Shown: positions 18,998 through 29,750, counted from the stretch's first letter. The stretch is 64,000 nt of DNA from Thalassotalea sp. 1_MG-2023 (GCF_030546745.1 NZ_JAUOPD010000010.1:1-64000); one strand, 5' to 3'. Numbers and translations: made by a program. The notes: generated by a model from the sequence alone, not told the origin.

Positions 18998-19420
18998 CTA
19001 AATGACTGACAACCTTTGTTTTAAGGCAATCTCATTTAATACAATGGTTAATTTTTTATCTAAAATTGCTGCTAGTATAGATTTTTTTTGTTTAGCTAGT
19101 GCTATTTCTGTATCCGTCAATTGAACATAACATTGATATTTACGATGTTCATCATGATAAGCAAAATGCACATCATCTGCTAAAGCGATAAATTCATCTG
19201 ACACAGGAAATTGTTGTTCCGGAAAAAACGGTAGGCAATTAATCGCAAACGTGATGGCTAATTCATGCTCAGGATCAGCAAACCATCCTGCAGTTAACGT
19301 AATAAAGTTTAATTGCGCTTCAAGTTTATTGATCACAGAGATAATAGCAGGCAACGATTTTTTCGCTTCATCAGCGGCAGTAATCGTAATAGGTAGCGCT
19401 TCAGACATAATTGCAAGCAT
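18998..19420 (-). CDS. Hypothetical protein
   Basis: 140 aa (or 136 aa if translation starts at the second Met, 19408). I do not recognise the family. It is a soluble, mixed alpha/beta-looking protein with no signal peptide, membrane segment or metal motif; Trp and Phe are clustered in the middle (LTAGWFADPEHELAITF). No clear ribosome site is seen. It lies alone between the LytTR regulator (upstream region, same strand) and the thiolase terminator. The continuous frame and ordinary codon use support a real gene. Confidence 0.6.
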   Translation of the reverse strand: MLAIMSEALPITITAADEAKKSLPAIISVINKLEAQLNFITLTAGWFADPEHELAITFAINCLPFFPEQQFPVSDEFIALADDVHFAYHDEHRKYQCYVQLTDTEIALAKQKKSILAAILDKKLTIVLNEIALKQRLSVI

Positions 19421-19481
19421 AGTGTTAATAAATTGACAGTAATTGTAAGTACTCTACTTTTATTCAAAAGCCATACCAACA

Positions 19482-19511
19482 AAAAGCCACTTAACAACTT
19501 AAGTGGCTTTA
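19482..19511 (-). terminator. Intrinsic terminator after the thiolase gene
   Basis: A perfect 12-bp stem (AAAGCCACTTAA 19483-19494 with TTAAGTGGCTTT 19499-19510), 4-nt loop, and a T run on the minus strand. It lies 42 bp after the thiolase stop codon. Confidence 0.88.
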
Positions 19512-19552
19512 TAACAGGAAAACTGATTAATTACCCATTAGTAATAGTTAGC

Positions 19553-20737
19553 TTATATCATTTCTAGCGCAATTGCTGTTGCTTCACCGCCACCAATACA
19601 CAAAGAAGCCACACCTTTTGATAAACCTTTATTTTTTAAAGCGTGAATTAACGTTACCATGATACGTGCTCCACTTGCGCCTAAAGGATGACCAAGCGCA
19701 CATGCCCCACCATTAACGTTAACCTTTTCAACATCAAGTTCTAACGACTTAATCGCCAGCATAGTGACCATGGCAAACGCTTCATTAATTTCCCACAATT
19801 CTACGTCATCAGTCGTCCACTTCGCTTTATCTAACACTTTTTCCATTGCCCCTACAGGCGCAACGGTAAATTCAGCAGGCTTTTGTGCATGCGTTGCATG
19901 TGCAACGATTTTACATAACGCAGTTAAACCACGTTTGTCAGCTTCTGATTGTCTCATCATTACAAGCGCTGCAGCACCATCAGATATTGAACTAGAATTA
20001 GCCGCTGTAATGGTACCGTCTTTTTTAAACGCAGGGCGTAATGAAGGTATTTTATCAGGACGAGCATTACCCGGCTGCTCATCAGTATCAAAAATAACTT
20101 CTCCTCTGCGAGATTTAATTGATACAGCAGCGATCTCTTGATTAAACGCTCCATTATCTATCGCAGCACTCGCACGAGATAATGAACGAATGGCATATTC
20201 ATCCATTTGTTCACGCGTAAAGTTAGCTTCATCAGCTGTTTCTTGTGCAAAACAACCCATAGAAATACCATCGTAAGCATTTTCAAGGCCATCAATCATC
20301 ATGTGGTCAAGCAGTTGTCCGCTTCCCATTTTAATCCCGGAACGACCAGAAGCTAGTAAATGTGGAGCATTGGTCATACTTTCCATACCACCAGCAACCG
20401 CAACATCTATAGAACCAGCAAATAATGCGTCATGTGCTTGCATAGCAGCCTTCATACCAGAGCCACACACTTTATTTATCGTTGTGCAAACCGTTGAAAG
20501 ATCTAATTCAGCCTCAATTGCCGCTTGGCGTGCTGGTGCTTGTTTTAAACCTGCTGGTAATACACAGCCCATAATAACTTCATCGATTTGATCAGCACTT
20601 AAGCCTGATTCAGCAACAGCAGCTTTAATTGCCGTAGCACCAAGGTTTGGCGCAGTTACCGCTGACAATCCGCCAAGAAAGCCTCCCATAGGGGTTCGTT
20701 TAGCAGCAACAATAACAACAGGATCTTGCGTGGACAT
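19553..20737 (-). CDS. Acetyl-CoA C-acyltransferase (acetoacetyl-CoA thiolase type)
   Basis: 394 aa thiolase that cleaves acetoacetyl-CoA (or 3-ketoacyl-CoA) with CoA. Visible: nucleophile Cys in NKVCGSGMKA, NEAFAM (active-site His region), and C-terminal GGACALGHPLGASGARI with the second Cys and His. The frame extends four codons further to a TTG, but ATG at 20737 has a GGAG site at good distance and is preferred. It diverges from liuR across 250 bp with LiuR-like dyads on both sides, so it probably belongs to the leucine regulon, taking the acetoacetyl-CoA made by ScoAB to acetyl-CoA. Confidence 0.9.
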   Translation of the reverse strand: MSTQDPVVIVAAKRTPMGGFLGGLSAVTAPNLGATAIKAAVAESGLSADQIDEVIMGCVLPAGLKQAPARQAAIEAELDLSTVCTTINKVCGSGMKAAMQAHDALFAGSIDVAVAGGMESMTNAPHLLASGRSGIKMGSGQLLDHMMIDGLENAYDGISMGCFAQETADEANFTREQMDEYAIRSLSRASAAIDNGAFNQEIAAVSIKSRRGEVIFDTDEQPGNARPDKIPSLRPAFKKDGTITAANSSSISDGAAALVMMRQSEADKRGLTALCKIVAHATHAQKPAEFTVAPVGAMEKVLDKAKWTTDDVELWEINEAFAMVTMLAIKSLELDVEKVNVNGGACALGHPLGASGARIMVTLIHALKNKGLSKGVASLCIGGGEATAIALEMI

Positions 20738-20790
20738 ATCATTCTCCAATATTAAAACAATGTCATTTGACTAATATAAACAGACTAACT

Positions 20791-20820
20791 TAAATTTACG
20801 TTTACGCCAACGTAAACTTA
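20791..20820. promoter_or_regulatory. LiuR-type operator, thiolase side
   Basis: Inverted repeat TTTACGTT (20795-20802) and AACGTAAA (20809-20816) with a 6-bp spacer; the symmetry continues outward (TAA/TTA) after one mismatch. It lies 54 bp upstream of the thiolase ATG. It resembles the CGTAAA-rich dyads described for the MerR-type leucine regulator LiuR in gammaproteobacteria. The assignment rests on this and on the adjacent liuR gene. Confidence 0.65.
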
Positions 20821-20924
20821 AGCTTTCAAGAACAGAAAAGTACACACAGTGTATTAGAAAATTTCCACTATGCGTATCACACTATAGTCACATATGAAAA
20901 GAATAAGGAGGCCAAACCAAAAAG

Positions 20925-20948
20925 GAAGTTTACGTAAACGTAAAGTTC
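20925..20948. promoter_or_regulatory. LiuR-type operator and liuR promoter
   Basis: Dyad GAAGTTTACG (20925-20934) and CGTAAAGTTC (20939-20948), 9 of 10 positions symmetric, 4-bp spacer. A possible -35 TTTACG (20929) and -10 TATGTT (20953-20958) with an 18-bp spacer overlap it, as expected for a MerR-family autoregulated promoter 30 bp upstream of liuR. It shares the TTTACG/CGTAAA core with the site at 20791-20820. Confidence 0.65.
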
Positions 20949-20988
20949 ATGCTATGTTATCGATACTATTATTCATAATGGGTGCGAA

Positions 20989-21387
20989 ATGAGCAAGAAA
21001 AATAATGCAACCTACTCTATTGGCGAGTTAGCCAAAGAGTTTGATGTTACTACACGAAGTATACGTTTTTACGAAGATCAAGGGTTAATACACCCTACAC
21101 GTAAAGGTCAAACAAGAATTTATAACCAAAGAGACAAAGTTCGTCTAAAGTTAATTTTACGCGGTAAACGTCTAGGTTTCTCTTTAGCTGAAACAGGAAG
21201 ATTATTTGAGCTATATGATGCCGATAAATCAAGTGCAACACAATTAACAACCATTATGAAGTTAATTGCCCAAAAGAAATCGGATTTGACGCAGCAATTA
21301 GAAGATATTAAAGCCGTTTTAGTTGAACTTGATGGCTTAGAAGAAAACTGTAAAGACGCGCTAAGCAACATTAATAATAATCAATAA
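20989..21387 (+). CDS. liuR: MerR family regulator of leucine catabolism LiuR
   Basis: 132 aa. N-terminal winged helix-turn-helix of the MerR type (YSIGELAKEFDVTTRSIRFYE, then RIYNQRDKVRLKLI) followed by a short dimerisation helix (LTTIMKLIAQKKSDLTQQLE). It lacks the C-terminal cysteines of metal-sensing MerR proteins. As the first gene of the liu operon, and with the matching dyads upstream, it is the expected local regulator of branched-chain/isovalerate degradation. Confidence 0.9.
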   Translation: MSKKNNATYSIGELAKEFDVTTRSIRFYEDQGLIHPTRKGQTRIYNQRDKVRLKLILRGKRLGFSLAETGRLFELYDADKSSATQLTTIMKLIAQKKSDLTQQLEDIKAVLVELDGLEENCKDALSNINNNQ

Positions 21388-21441
21388 GCGCAAAAAATAA
21401 CGCACCCAATGCTAGACAAATATTACAATTGAGGAAACAAC

Positions 21442-22611
21442 ATGATTTCAACATTTTCATCACTTAATTTCAATCTTGGCGAAACCGTTGAGATGATCCG
21501 TGACCAGGTAAACGCTTTCGCCCGAGATGAAATAGCACCACGTGCGGCTCAAATTGATATAGACAACGAGTTTCCAGCTGATTTATGGCGTAAATTCGGA
21601 GATATGGGTTTATTAGGTATGACTGTTGACGAACAGTATGGAGGTTCTGAATTAGGCTATTTAGAGCATGTTGTGGCCATGCAAGAGATATCTCGTGCTT
21701 CAGCATCAGTTGGCCTGAGCTATGGAGCTATGTCTAATTTATGTTTAAACCAGTTACGAAAAAATGGTAGTCACGAACAAAAGTTAAAATATTTACCTAA
21801 ATTATGTACTGGTGAACATATCGGCGCACTCGCAATGTCTGAACCAAATGCAGGCTCTGATGTAGTTAGCATGAAGCTACGTGCAGAAAAGAAAGGCGAT
21901 AAGTACATATTAAATGGTAATAAAATGTGGATCACCAATGGTCCTGATGCACACGTATTTATTATTTATGCAAAAACAGATGTGGCCGCAGGTTCAAAAG
22001 GAATTACGGCATTTATTGTGGAACGTGATTTCCCAGGTTTTAGTCGTCACCAAAAACTCGATAAATTAGGCATGCGCGGTTCTAATACTTGTGAACTTGT
22101 CTTTGAAGATTGCGAAGTACCAGCTGAAAATATTCTTGGTGAAGAAGGCAAAGGTGTTCGCGTATTAATGTCAGGCTTAGACTACGAGCGTTTGGTGTTA
22201 TCAGGTGGTCCTTTAGGCATTATGGATGCTTGTATGGACCTCGTTGTTCCTTATGTGCATGACCGAAAACAGTTTGGTCAATCTATTGGTGAATTCCAAT
22301 TGGTTCAAGGAAAAGTAGCCGACATGTACACACAAATGAACGCTGCTAAATCGTACGTTTATATGGTCGCCCAAGCATGTGACCGCGGTGAAACCACACG
22401 AAAAGATGCTGCTGCAGTCATCCTATATTCTGCAGAGTTAGCAACAAAAATGGCTTTAGATGCTATACAGTTACTTGGCGGAAATGGCTACATAAATGAA
22501 TTTCCTGCCGGACGATTATTACGTGATGCAAAACTCTACGAAATTGGCGCTGGTACATCAGAAATTCGCCGAATGTTAATTGGTCGCGAGCTTTTTAACG
22601 AAAGTAAGTAA
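21442..22611 (+). CDS. liuA: Isovaleryl-CoA dehydrogenase
   Basis: 389 aa FAD-dependent acyl-CoA dehydrogenase converting isovaleryl-CoA to 3-methylcrotonyl-CoA; electrons go to ETF. Visible: [22 protein letters not shown], and [15 protein letters not shown], where the Glu is the alternative catalytic base position specific to isovaleryl-CoA dehydrogenases; C-terminal [24 protein letters not shown] site precedes the ATG. It lies 54 bp after liuR in the liu operon. Confidence 0.95.
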   Translation: MISTFSSLNFNLGETVEMIRDQVNAFARDEIAPRAAQIDIDNEFPADLWRKFGDMGLLGMTVDEQYGGSELGYLEHVVAMQEISRASASVGLSYGAMSNLCLNQLRKNGSHEQKLKYLPKLCTGEHIGALAMSEPNAGSDVVSMKLRAEKKGDKYILNGNKMWITNGPDAHVFIIYAKTDVAAGSKGITAFIVERDFPGFSRHQKLDKLGMRGSNTCELVFEDCEVPAENILGEEGKGVRVLMSGLDYERLVLSGGPLGIMDACMDLVVPYVHDRKQFGQSIGEFQLVQGKVADMYTQMNAAKSYVYMVAQACDRGETTRKDAAAVILYSAELATKMALDAIQLLGGNGYINEFPAGRLLRDAKLYEIGAGTSEIRRMLIGRELFNESK

Positions 22612-22616
22612 CCCTA

Positions 22617-22649
22617 AACGCAAGGCTAATAAACCATAAGTCTTGCGTT
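22617..22649 (+). other. Intra-operon stem-loop between liuA and liuB
   Basis: AACGCAAG (22617-22624) pairs with CTTGCGTT (22642-22649) across a 17-nt loop; no T run follows. It lies in the 84-bp liuA-liuB gap and may affect mRNA processing or relative expression. Seen in sequence; function is unknown. Confidence 0.5.
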
Positions 22650-22695
22650 GTTCACGCTAAATTTTAGTTGTTAATACAAATATTAAGGTAGCAAC

Positions 22696-24303
22696 GTGGC
22701 TAAGATCATTTCAAAAATTAATTCAAGAAGCCCTGAATTCATCGAAAATGCAGAACATATGCAGCTTCAAGTTGACGACTTAAAGCAGAAACTAAATCAA
22801 ATAAAACAAGGTGGTGGTGAACGCAGTCGTGAACGACACCTTTCTAGGGGAAAGTTATTACCTAGAGACAGAGTTAATGAATTACTTGACCCAGGTGCTC
22901 CATTCCTTGAACTATCTCAGTTAGCAGCTTATAAAGTCTATGAAGATGATGTACCTGCTGCTGGCATTATTACCGGTATTGGCAGAGTGGGTGGTCAAGA
23001 ATGTGTTATTGTTGCAAATGATGCAACGGTTAAAGGTGGCACTTACTACCCACTAACCGTTAAAAAGCATTTAAGAGCACAAACCATCGCACAAGAAAAC
23101 AATCTACCTTGTATCTATTTAGTTGATTCAGGTGGCGCCAACCTTCCTAATCAAGATGATGTATTTCCAGATAAAGAACATTTTGGTCGTATCTTTTTTA
23201 ATCAAGCGACGATGTCTGCGAAAGCCATTCCACAAATTGCAGTTGTCATGGGCTCATGTACTGCCGGTGGGGCTTATGTGCCAGCAATGGCTGATGAATC
23301 TATCATTGTAAAAGAGCAAGGCACTATTTTTCTCGCTGGCCCTCCTCTAGTAAAGGCTGCAACAGGCGAAGTTGTTTCAGCAGAAGATTTAGGTGGCGCG
23401 GATGTACATTGCCGAACCTCAGGTGTCGCCGATCATTATGCACAAAATGATAATCATGCACTGGAGTTAGCACGAACAGCCGTTGCAAACTTAAACCGTG
23501 TTAAACCCGTGCAAATGAACATTAAACCGGTCATAGAACCAGAATACCCCGTAGAGGATATTTACGGCATTATCCCAAAGGATACCAAGCAACCATTTGA
23601 TATCAGAGAGATTATTGCTCGAATAGTTGACGGCAGTGAATTTGACGAATTTAAAGCATTATATGGCACAACACTAGTGTGTGGTTTTGCACGCATTTTT
23701 GGATACCCTGTTGGTATTATCGCTAATAACGGGATTCTTTTTGGAGAATCGGCACAAAAAGGCGCTCATTTCATTGAGCTATGTGCGCAACGTAAAATTC
23801 CGTTAGTATTTTTACAAAACATCACCGGTTTTATGGTTGGTCAACAATATGAATCCGGTGGTATAGCTAAACATGGTGCAAAAATGGTTACTGCCGTAGC
23901 TACGGCAAATGTTCCTAAATTCACCCTATTAATCGGCGGTAGCTTCGGCGCAGGTAACTATGGCATGTGCGGTCGTGCTTATGATCCCCGTTTTCTTTTC
24001 ATGTGGCCCAATGCACGTATTTCCGTCATGGGCGGTGAGCAAGCTGCCGGGGTACTTGCACAAGTAAAACGCGATCAAAAAGATAAACGTGGCGAAACAT
24101 GGTCAGCAGAAGACGAACAATCCTTTAAGCAACCTATTATTGATACGTATGAGCATCAAGGACACCCATATTATGCCTCAGCTCGTCTTTGGGATGATGG
24201 CGTAATTGACCCAGCAGACACGCGTCAAGTACTAGGTTTAGCTATTTCAGCGTCATTAAATCAACCCATTGAGGATACCAAGTTTGGTATCTTCCGTATG
24301 TAG
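22696..24303 (+). CDS. liuB: Methylcrotonyl-CoA carboxylase carboxyltransferase (beta) subunit
   Basis: 535 aa carboxyltransferase that moves CO2 from biotin to 3-methylcrotonyl-CoA, giving 3-methylglutaconyl-CoA. Visible: [38 protein letters not shown] and [26 protein letters not shown], all standard for the MCC beta subunit. The start is a GTG (22696) with an AAGG site; no better ATG lies nearby. It acts with the liuD biotin subunit two genes on. Confidence 0.95.
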   Translation: MAKIISKINSRSPEFIENAEHMQLQVDDLKQKLNQIKQGGGERSRERHLSRGKLLPRDRVNELLDPGAPFLELSQLAAYKVYEDDVPAAGIITGIGRVGGQECVIVANDATVKGGTYYPLTVKKHLRAQTIAQENNLPCIYLVDSGGANLPNQDDVFPDKEHFGRIFFNQATMSAKAIPQIAVVMGSCTAGGAYVPAMADESIIVKEQGTIFLAGPPLVKAATGEVVSAEDLGGADVHCRTSGVADHYAQNDNHALELARTAVANLNRVKPVQMNIKPVIEPEYPVEDIYGIIPKDTKQPFDIREIIARIVDGSEFDEFKALYGTTLVCGFARIFGYPVGIIANNGILFGESAQKGAHFIELCAQRKIPLVFLQNITGFMVGQQYESGGIAKHGAKMVTAVATANVPKFTLLIGGSFGAGNYGMCGRAYDPRFLFMWPNARISVMGGEQAAGVLAQVKRDQKDKRGETWSAEDEQSFKQPIIDTYEHQGHPYYASARLWDDGVIDPADTRQVLGLAISASLNQPIEDTKFGIFRM

Positions 24304-24311
24304 GAGGCATT

Positions 24312-25127
24312 ATGAGTATTGAAGAAAATTCCGTGCTTTTTGATGTGGACATATATGGCGTTGCAACCGTAACACTAAACAATCCAGATAAACATAATGC
24401 CTTTGACGATAAAATCATTGATACGCTAAAAAGACTCTTTATCGATATTGCTAAGCGTAACGACATTCGCATTATGATTTTAGCCGCGAACGGTAAAAAC
24501 TTTTCAGCCGGTGCTGATTTAGCATGGATGAAGCGCATGGCAAATTATAGCTATGAAGAAAATGTTAGCGATGCAAATAATCTTGCACAAATGCTTTATG
24601 CATTAAATTTTTTACCACAAACGACCATTGCCAAAGTGCAAGGTGCGGCATTTGGTGGCGCAGTTGGTTTAGCCAGCTGTTGCGATATCGTAATTGCCAG
24701 CGATCGCGCAAGTTTCTGCCTTAGTGAAGTTAAATTAGGTTTGATCCCTGCGACTATAAGCCCTTACGTTGTCGCTGCCATTGGTCAAAAAGCAGCTAGA
24801 CGATATTTTCAAACAGCGGAAAGATTTTACGCAGACAAAGCTAACCAGCTAGGTTTAGTGGATGAAGTTGTCACACTTGAAGCGCTTGATAATGCAGTTA
24901 ACGAAATGGTTTCTACCCTATTAGCCAATGGCCCTGAAGCAGTACAACAGGCAAAACAACTGGCGTTAGATGTTGCATACCAAGATATTGATAACAAACT
25001 GTTAGGCATAACCAGTGAACGTATCGCCGCAATTCGCGTATCAAAGCAAGGCCAAGAAGGCTTAAATGCTTTTTTTGAAAAGCGTCAGCCTCAATGGCAA
25101 AAAGCAAATAATAATGAAGGACAATAA
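24312..25127 (+). CDS. liuC: Methylglutaconyl-CoA hydratase
   Basis: 271 aa crotonase-fold enzyme adding water to 3-methylglutaconyl-CoA to give HMG-CoA. Visible: NPDKHNAFDD, FSAGADLAWM (oxyanion hole), GAAFGGAVGLASCCDIVIA and SEVKLGLIPATISPYV, a motif with the Glu used by this subgroup. The TAGGAGG ribosome site overlaps the liuB stop codon, so the two genes are translationally close. It is followed one base later by liuD. Confidence 0.92.
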   Translation: MSIEENSVLFDVDIYGVATVTLNNPDKHNAFDDKIIDTLKRLFIDIAKRNDIRIMILAANGKNFSAGADLAWMKRMANYSYEENVSDANNLAQMLYALNFLPQTTIAKVQGAAFGGAVGLASCCDIVIASDRASFCLSEVKLGLIPATISPYVVAAIGQKAARRYFQTAERFYADKANQLGLVDEVVTLEALDNAVNEMVSTLLANGPEAVQQAKQLALDVAYQDIDNKLLGITSERIAAIRVSKQGQEGLNAFFEKRQPQWQKANNNEGQ

Positions 25128-25128
25128 C

Positions 25129-27177
25129 ATGCAACATTCTTCAACAATGTTTACCAAAATACTCATTGCTAACCGCGGAGAAATAGCCTGTCGAGTTATA
25201 AAAACAGCCAGAAAGATGGGTATTTCTACCGTAGCGGTTTATTCTGATGCCGATGCTAATGCTTTACATGTGAACATGGCAGATGAAGCAGTTTACCTAG
25301 GGCCTTCTCCTTCTCGCGAAAGTTATTTACTTTCAGAAAAGGTCATTGACGCAGCAAAACGCACTGGCGCACAAGCAATACATCCAGGTTATGGTTTTCT
25401 TTCCGAAAATGCAGATTTTTGCCGCTTATGTGAACAAGAAAGTATTGTTTTTATTGGTCCTCCTGTCGGTGCAATTGAAGCCATGGGTTCAAAGTCTGCA
25501 GCTAAAACCATCATGGAAAAAGCACAAGTTCCACTGGTACCCGGTTACCACGGCGATGATCAAACCCAATCCGTTATTAAACAAGCGGCTGATGACATGG
25601 GTTACCCTGTACTGTTAAAAGCAACTGCTGGCGGCGGCGGTAAGGGTATGCGTCAAGTGTGGAGCGAAGCAGAGTTTGCTGAAGGATTAGCTGCTGCTAA
25701 ACGTGAAGCTAAATCCTCTTTTGGCGACGATACAATGTTAGTGGAAAAATATTTAACGCAGCCTCGCCATGTTGAAATACAAGTCTTTTGTGATAATCAC
25801 GAAAACGCTGTATACCTTTTTGAACGTGATTGTTCAGTACAACGCCGACACCAAAAAGTAATCGAAGAAGCACCTGCCTTTAACCTTTCACAAAAACTAC
25901 GTGAAGAAATGGGTGAAGCTGCAATAAAATCTGCTAAAGCTATTGGCTATCGAGGTGCCGGTACTGTTGAATTCTTACTGGATGTTGACGGCTCTTTCTA
26001 CTTTATGGAAATGAACACTCGGTTACAAGTTGAGCACCCTGTTACAGAGTTAATTTCAGGACAAGATCTTGTTGAATGGCAGTTACGTGTCGCAGCAGGT
26101 GAAACCTTACCCAAAACACAAGATCAACTTGAGATACGCGGCCATGCATTTGAAGCCCGCATATACGCTGAAGATGCCAACAATGACTTTTTACCTGCTA
26201 CCGGTAATTTACGTTTTTTACGTACGCCACAAGAAAGCAAATATGTTCGGGTTGATACCGGCGTGCGTCAAGGTGATGAAGTAAGTGTGTATTATGACCC
26301 AATGATCGCTAAACTTATTGTATGGGATGAAAATCGCGACAAAGCGCTCCAGCGATTAACAAAAGCACTAACAGAGTACCGCATAAATGGCGTGGTAACC
26401 AATTTAGATTTTTTATATAACTTAGCAACGTGCCAAGCATTTATCGACGAAAACATCGATACAGGCTTTATTGAAAAACATCACGATGAAATTTTTCATA
26501 ATACCGAACAAGCGCTCACCAATGAATTACCAATGGCTGCATTGTATTTAGTGTTATCGTTAGCTGAGCGTTCTAAATCTTTTGCCAAAGACACCACGGA
26601 TCCTCATTCACCTTGGAATCACACCAATGCTTGGCGATTAAATGAAGCACACATTCATAAGCTGACTTTAGCACATAATGACATTCATTATCCTGTTGTT
26701 GTTGAGCGAAAACGAATGGGTAACCGCCGATATTACTTAATCACTGTTGAGCATCAAACATTTCAAGGACGTACATTAGACTGTCAAGGAACAATAGTTG
26801 GTGATGAAATTTCTACCAGTATAGACGGTTATCGCAGTCAAGCGACCATCAGTCGCGAAGGTGATAATATCAGCCTATATAGATCAAACGGAGTATTTAA
26901 TTTTACTTATATACGACCTGACTGTGGCTTAAATAACGCTGATGATAATGCAAACGGATTAATAGCGCCTATGAACGGTACTATGGTTAGCGTATTAGTC
27001 TCTCAAGGCGATAAAGTGATAAAAGATCAACCGTTGATGATCATGGAAGCAATGAAAATGGAACATACCATTAAAGCACCTACTGATGGCACAATTGATA
27101 CCGTTTATTATCAAACAGGTGATATGGTCGATGGCGGCGCTGAACTATTAGCTTTTACGCCTAAGGAGCAAGATTAA
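25129..27177 (+). CDS. liuD: Methylcrotonyl-CoA carboxylase biotin-containing (alpha) subunit
   Basis: 682 aa. Biotin carboxylase domain (about 8-455) with [17 protein letters not shown]-grasp GGGGKGMR and [15 protein letters not shown]-terminal biotinyl domain with the biotinylated Lys in EAMKMEH. It carboxylates its own biotin using ATP and bicarbonate and pairs with LiuB. The frame opens earlier, inside liuC (25066), but the ATG at 25129 is preceded by AAGGA and comes one base after the liuC stop, so it is the likely start. It overlaps liuE by one base. Confidence 0.94.
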   Translation: MQHSSTMFTKILIANRGEIACRVIKTARKMGISTVAVYSDADANALHVNMADEAVYLGPSPSRESYLLSEKVIDAAKRTGAQAIHPGYGFLSENADFCRLCEQESIVFIGPPVGAIEAMGSKSAAKTIMEKAQVPLVPGYHGDDQTQSVIKQAADDMGYPVLLKATAGGGGKGMRQVWSEAEFAEGLAAAKREAKSSFGDDTMLVEKYLTQPRHVEIQVFCDNHENAVYLFERDCSVQRRHQKVIEEAPAFNLSQKLREEMGEAAIKSAKAIGYRGAGTVEFLLDVDGSFYFMEMNTRLQVEHPVTELISGQDLVEWQLRVAAGETLPKTQDQLEIRGHAFEARIYAEDANNDFLPATGNLRFLRTPQESKYVRVDTGVRQGDEVSVYYDPMIAKLIVWDENRDKALQRLTKALTEYRINGVVTNLDFLYNLATCQAFIDENIDTGFIEKHHDEIFHNTEQALTNELPMAALYLVLSLAERSKSFAKDTTDPHSPWNHTNAWRLNEAHIHKLTLAHNDIHYPVVVERKRMGNRRYYLITVEHQTFQGRTLDCQGTIVGDEISTSIDGYRSQATISREGDNISLYRSNGVFNFTYIRPDCGLNNADDNANGLIAPMNGTMVSVLVSQGDKVIKDQPLMIMEAMKMEHTIKAPTDGTIDTVYYQTGDMVDGGAELLAFTPKEQD

Positions 27178-28082
27178 TGTCATTGCCTAAATCGGTAAGA
27201 ATTGTGGAAGTTGGTCCAAGAGACGGCTTACAAAATGAAAAAGCATTGATTGCCGCAGAAGATAAAATACAGTTAATTAATAAATTGAGTAACGCCGGAT
27301 TAAGCTATATCGAAGCTGCAAGTTTTGTGTCGCCTAAATGGGTACCACAAATGGCAACCTCTTCCGACGTAATGGCAGGTATAGAACGAAAAACAAACGT
27401 CACTTATGCTGCATTAACACCTAATTTAAAAGGCTTTGAAGCAGCGCTTGCTGCTGGTGTTTCAGAAGTAGCTATTTTTGGTGCTGCTTCTGAAACTTTT
27501 AGCCAAAAAAATATCAATTGCTCAATAGATGAAAGCCTAACACGATTTGAACCCGTTATTCGTGCCGCAAAACAACATAATATACCTGTTCGAGGTTATG
27601 TTTCTTGCGTTGTTGGTTGTCCTTACGATGGTGATATTTCACCAGATACAGTGGCAGAGGTTGCTGAAAAGTTATACAAAATGGGCTGCTATGAAATTTC
27701 ACTTGGTGACACTATTGGCGTAGGTACTGTTGCTAGCGTAAACAAAATGTTACAGGCGGTGAGCGCCCGAATCCCCGTTAAGCACCTTGCTGTTCACTTT
27801 CATGATACCTACGGTCAAGCGTTAACGAATATTTACGCCGCGTTACAACACGGCATAAGTGTTGTTGACTCAGCCATTGCTGGCTTAGGCGGTTGCCCTT
27901 ATGCTAAGGGCGCTTCAGGTAATGTAGCAACTGAAGACGTTGTTTATATGCTTAATGGCTTAGCGATAGAAACAGGGATTAACTTCGATACCTTACTGGA
28001 AGCAGGCTGGTATATCAGTAACAAAATCGGCAAAGCACCGGTTTCAAAAGTTTCAAATGCATTTTTAGCTAAAGGCGAATAG
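27177..28082 (+). CDS. liuE: Hydroxymethylglutaryl-CoA lyase
   Basis: 301 aa TIM-barrel enzyme splitting HMG-CoA into acetyl-CoA and acetoacetate. Visible: [12 protein letters not shown] near the start (metal-binding Asp, catalytic Arg), [29 protein letters not shown] (metal His pair) and [12 protein letters not shown] with the active-site Cys. The start ATG overlaps the liuD stop (TAATG) with AAGGAG upstream. It is the last step before acetoacetate activation by scoAB. Confidence 0.95.
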   Translation: MSLPKSVRIVEVGPRDGLQNEKALIAAEDKIQLINKLSNAGLSYIEAASFVSPKWVPQMATSSDVMAGIERKTNVTYAALTPNLKGFEAALAAGVSEVAIFGAASETFSQKNINCSIDESLTRFEPVIRAAKQHNIPVRGYVSCVVGCPYDGDISPDTVAEVAEKLYKMGCYEISLGDTIGVGTVASVNKMLQAVSARIPVKHLAVHFHDTYGQALTNIYAALQHGISVVDSAIAGLGGCPYAKGASGNVATEDVVYMLNGLAIETGINFDTLLEAGWYISNKIGKAPVSKVSNAFLAKGE

Positions 28083-28159
28083 CTTTACTTTTATAATCAT
28101 TCAAATTTTAATGGTCAACGTTAACATGCGTTGATCTTACATTTAGCAAGGAGTTAATC

Positions 28160-28861
28160 ATGGCGGGTTTTGACAAAGTAGTGTCGAGCTATGAAGAGGC
28201 ATTAGCCGGATTAGAAGATAACATGACCGTTATCGCTGGCGGTTTTGGTTTATGTGGTATACCTGAAAATCTTATTGCAGAAATCAAACGTAAAGGCACA
28301 AAAGGGTTAACCGTTGTTTCAAATAACTGCGGTGTTGATGATTTTGGTTTAGGGGTATTACTGCCTAATCGACAAATAAAAAAAATACTCGCTTCATATG
28401 TTGGCGAAAATGCTGAATTTGAGCGACAAATGATGAGTGGTGAACTTGAAGTTATCCTAACCCCTCAAGGTACACTCGCTGAGAAAATGCGCGCAGGTGG
28501 TGCAGGTATTCCTGCATTTTATACCGCCACAGGTTATGGTACACCCGTTGCCGAAGGCAAAGAAGAACGTGAATTTGATGGTCGCCACTATATATTAGAA
28601 AAAGCTATTACCGGTGATTTTGCCATCGTAAAAGCATGGAAAGCAGACCGATACGGTAATCTTGTGTTTAGAAAAACCGCTCGAAATTTCAACCCTATGG
28701 CAGCCACTGCCGGCAAAATAACCGTCGTTGAAGTAGAAGAAATCGTTGAACCGGGCGAGTTAGCACCTGATGAAATTCATACCCCCGGCATTTACGTTAA
28801 TCGTCTCATTAAAGGGACGTTTGAGAAACGCATCGAACAACGCACCATTAGAAGCGCATAA
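28160..28861 (+). CDS. scoA: 3-oxoacid CoA-transferase, subunit A
   Basis: 233 aa. Alpha subunit of the succinyl-CoA:3-oxoacid CoA-transferase type, which activates acetoacetate from the LiuE reaction to acetoacetyl-CoA. Visible: [18 protein letters not shown] near the start, [13 protein letters not shown] and [10 protein letters not shown], typical of ScoA rather than AtoD. AAGGAG precedes the ATG. It lies 77 bp after liuE and 9 bp before scoB, so it is probably part of the liu transcript. Confidence 0.93.
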   Translation: MAGFDKVVSSYEEALAGLEDNMTVIAGGFGLCGIPENLIAEIKRKGTKGLTVVSNNCGVDDFGLGVLLPNRQIKKILASYVGENAEFERQMMSGELEVILTPQGTLAEKMRAGGAGIPAFYTATGYGTPVAEGKEEREFDGRHYILEKAITGDFAIVKAWKADRYGNLVFRKTARNFNPMAATAGKITVVEVEEIVEPGELAPDEIHTPGIYVNRLIKGTFEKRIEQRTIRSA

Positions 28862-28870
28862 GGAGTTAAC

Positions 28871-29530
28871 ATGGCTTTATCTAGAGAACAAATTGCGCAA
28901 CGCGTAGCACAAGAACTGCAAGATGGTTTTTACGTAAATCTTGGCATTGGCATTCCTACATTAGTCGCCAATTATGTACCTGATGGCATGGAAGTAATGT
29001 TGCAATCAGAAAACGGTTTACTTGGCATGGGCCAATTTCCTACTGAAGACGAAATAGACGCGGATTTAATCAATGCTGGTAAGCAAACAGTAACCACCGC
29101 CAAAGGAGCATCCATTTTTGATTCTGCAGAATCATTTGCCATGATCCGTGGTGGGCATGTTGACCTCACTGTATTAGGCGCTTTTGAAGTTGACGTTCAA
29201 GGCAATATTGCTTCATATATGATCCCTGGAAAGTTGATAAAAGGCATGGGGGGGGCAATGGATTTAGTGGCAGGTGCTGAAAATATTATTGTTACCATGA
29301 CCCATGCGTCTAAGCACGGGGAATCTAAGTTACTCTCGCAATGTACCCTACCATTAACAGGTAAAGGCTGTATCAACAAAGTACTAACTGATTTAGCGTT
29401 TATCGAAATCAAAGATAATAGGTTTCACCTTGTTGAACGTGCACCCGGTGTATCTGTAGAAGAGATTAAAGCGTTAACAGCTGGCGAACTTGTTATACCT
29501 GAAAATGTACCTGAGATGACATTTATATAA
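28871..29530 (+). CDS. scoB: 3-oxoacid CoA-transferase, subunit B
   Basis: 219 aa beta subunit. Visible: YVNLGIGIPTLVANY, the catalytic Glu in QSENGLLG, and AESFAMIRGGHVDLTVLGAFEVD. AAGGAG precedes the ATG. It carries a run of eight G (29248-29255) at a conserved Met-Gly-Gly, an odd codon choice in this AT-rich genome. It is followed by a strong terminator, which closes the liu-sco operon. Confidence 0.93.
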   Translation: MALSREQIAQRVAQELQDGFYVNLGIGIPTLVANYVPDGMEVMLQSENGLLGMGQFPTEDEIDADLINAGKQTVTTAKGASIFDSAESFAMIRGGHVDLTVLGAFEVDVQGNIASYMIPGKLIKGMGGAMDLVAGAENIIVTMTHASKHGESKLLSQCTLPLTGKGCINKVLTDLAFIEIKDNRFHLVERAPGVSVEEIKALTAGELVIPENVPEMTFI

Positions 29531-29563
29531 CTTTTACTAATAAATTTATTGATAAACATAATA

Positions 29564-29592
29564 AAAAAAGAGCTTTTAATGCTCTTTTTTTA
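29564..29592 (+). terminator. Intrinsic terminator of the liu-sco operon
   Basis: Stem AAAAAAGAGC (29564-29573) with GCTCTTTTTT (29581-29590), 7-nt loop, further T after it. It lies 33 bp after the scoB stop codon. Confidence 0.9.
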
Positions 29593-29719
29593 TTAAAATT
29601 AGAAAGCCACATGTAATGTTTCCATCTATTCTACAAGATAAACTTACATCTAAAACATTGTAAAATATACATTTATAGTAAACACCTTACATTCAACATA
29701 CCTGCCAACTTCACAAGAC

Positions 29720-29748
29720 TTGATTTTATCTTACAAATTAGTGATACT
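29720..29748 (+). promoter_or_regulatory. Promoter for the riboswitch-controlled transcript
   Basis: -35 TTGATT (29720-29725), 17-bp spacer, -10 GATACT (29743-29748). Transcription would begin a few bases further on, right at or just inside the 5' strand of the aptamer. The -10 is imperfect, so this is a candidate based on spacing and position. Confidence 0.45.
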
Positions 29749-29750
29749 GA

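Noticed and set aside
19764-20591. Long plus-strand frames opposite the thiolase gene
   Set aside because: They are antisense shadows caused by thiolase codon composition; their translations are low-complexity and match no domain.
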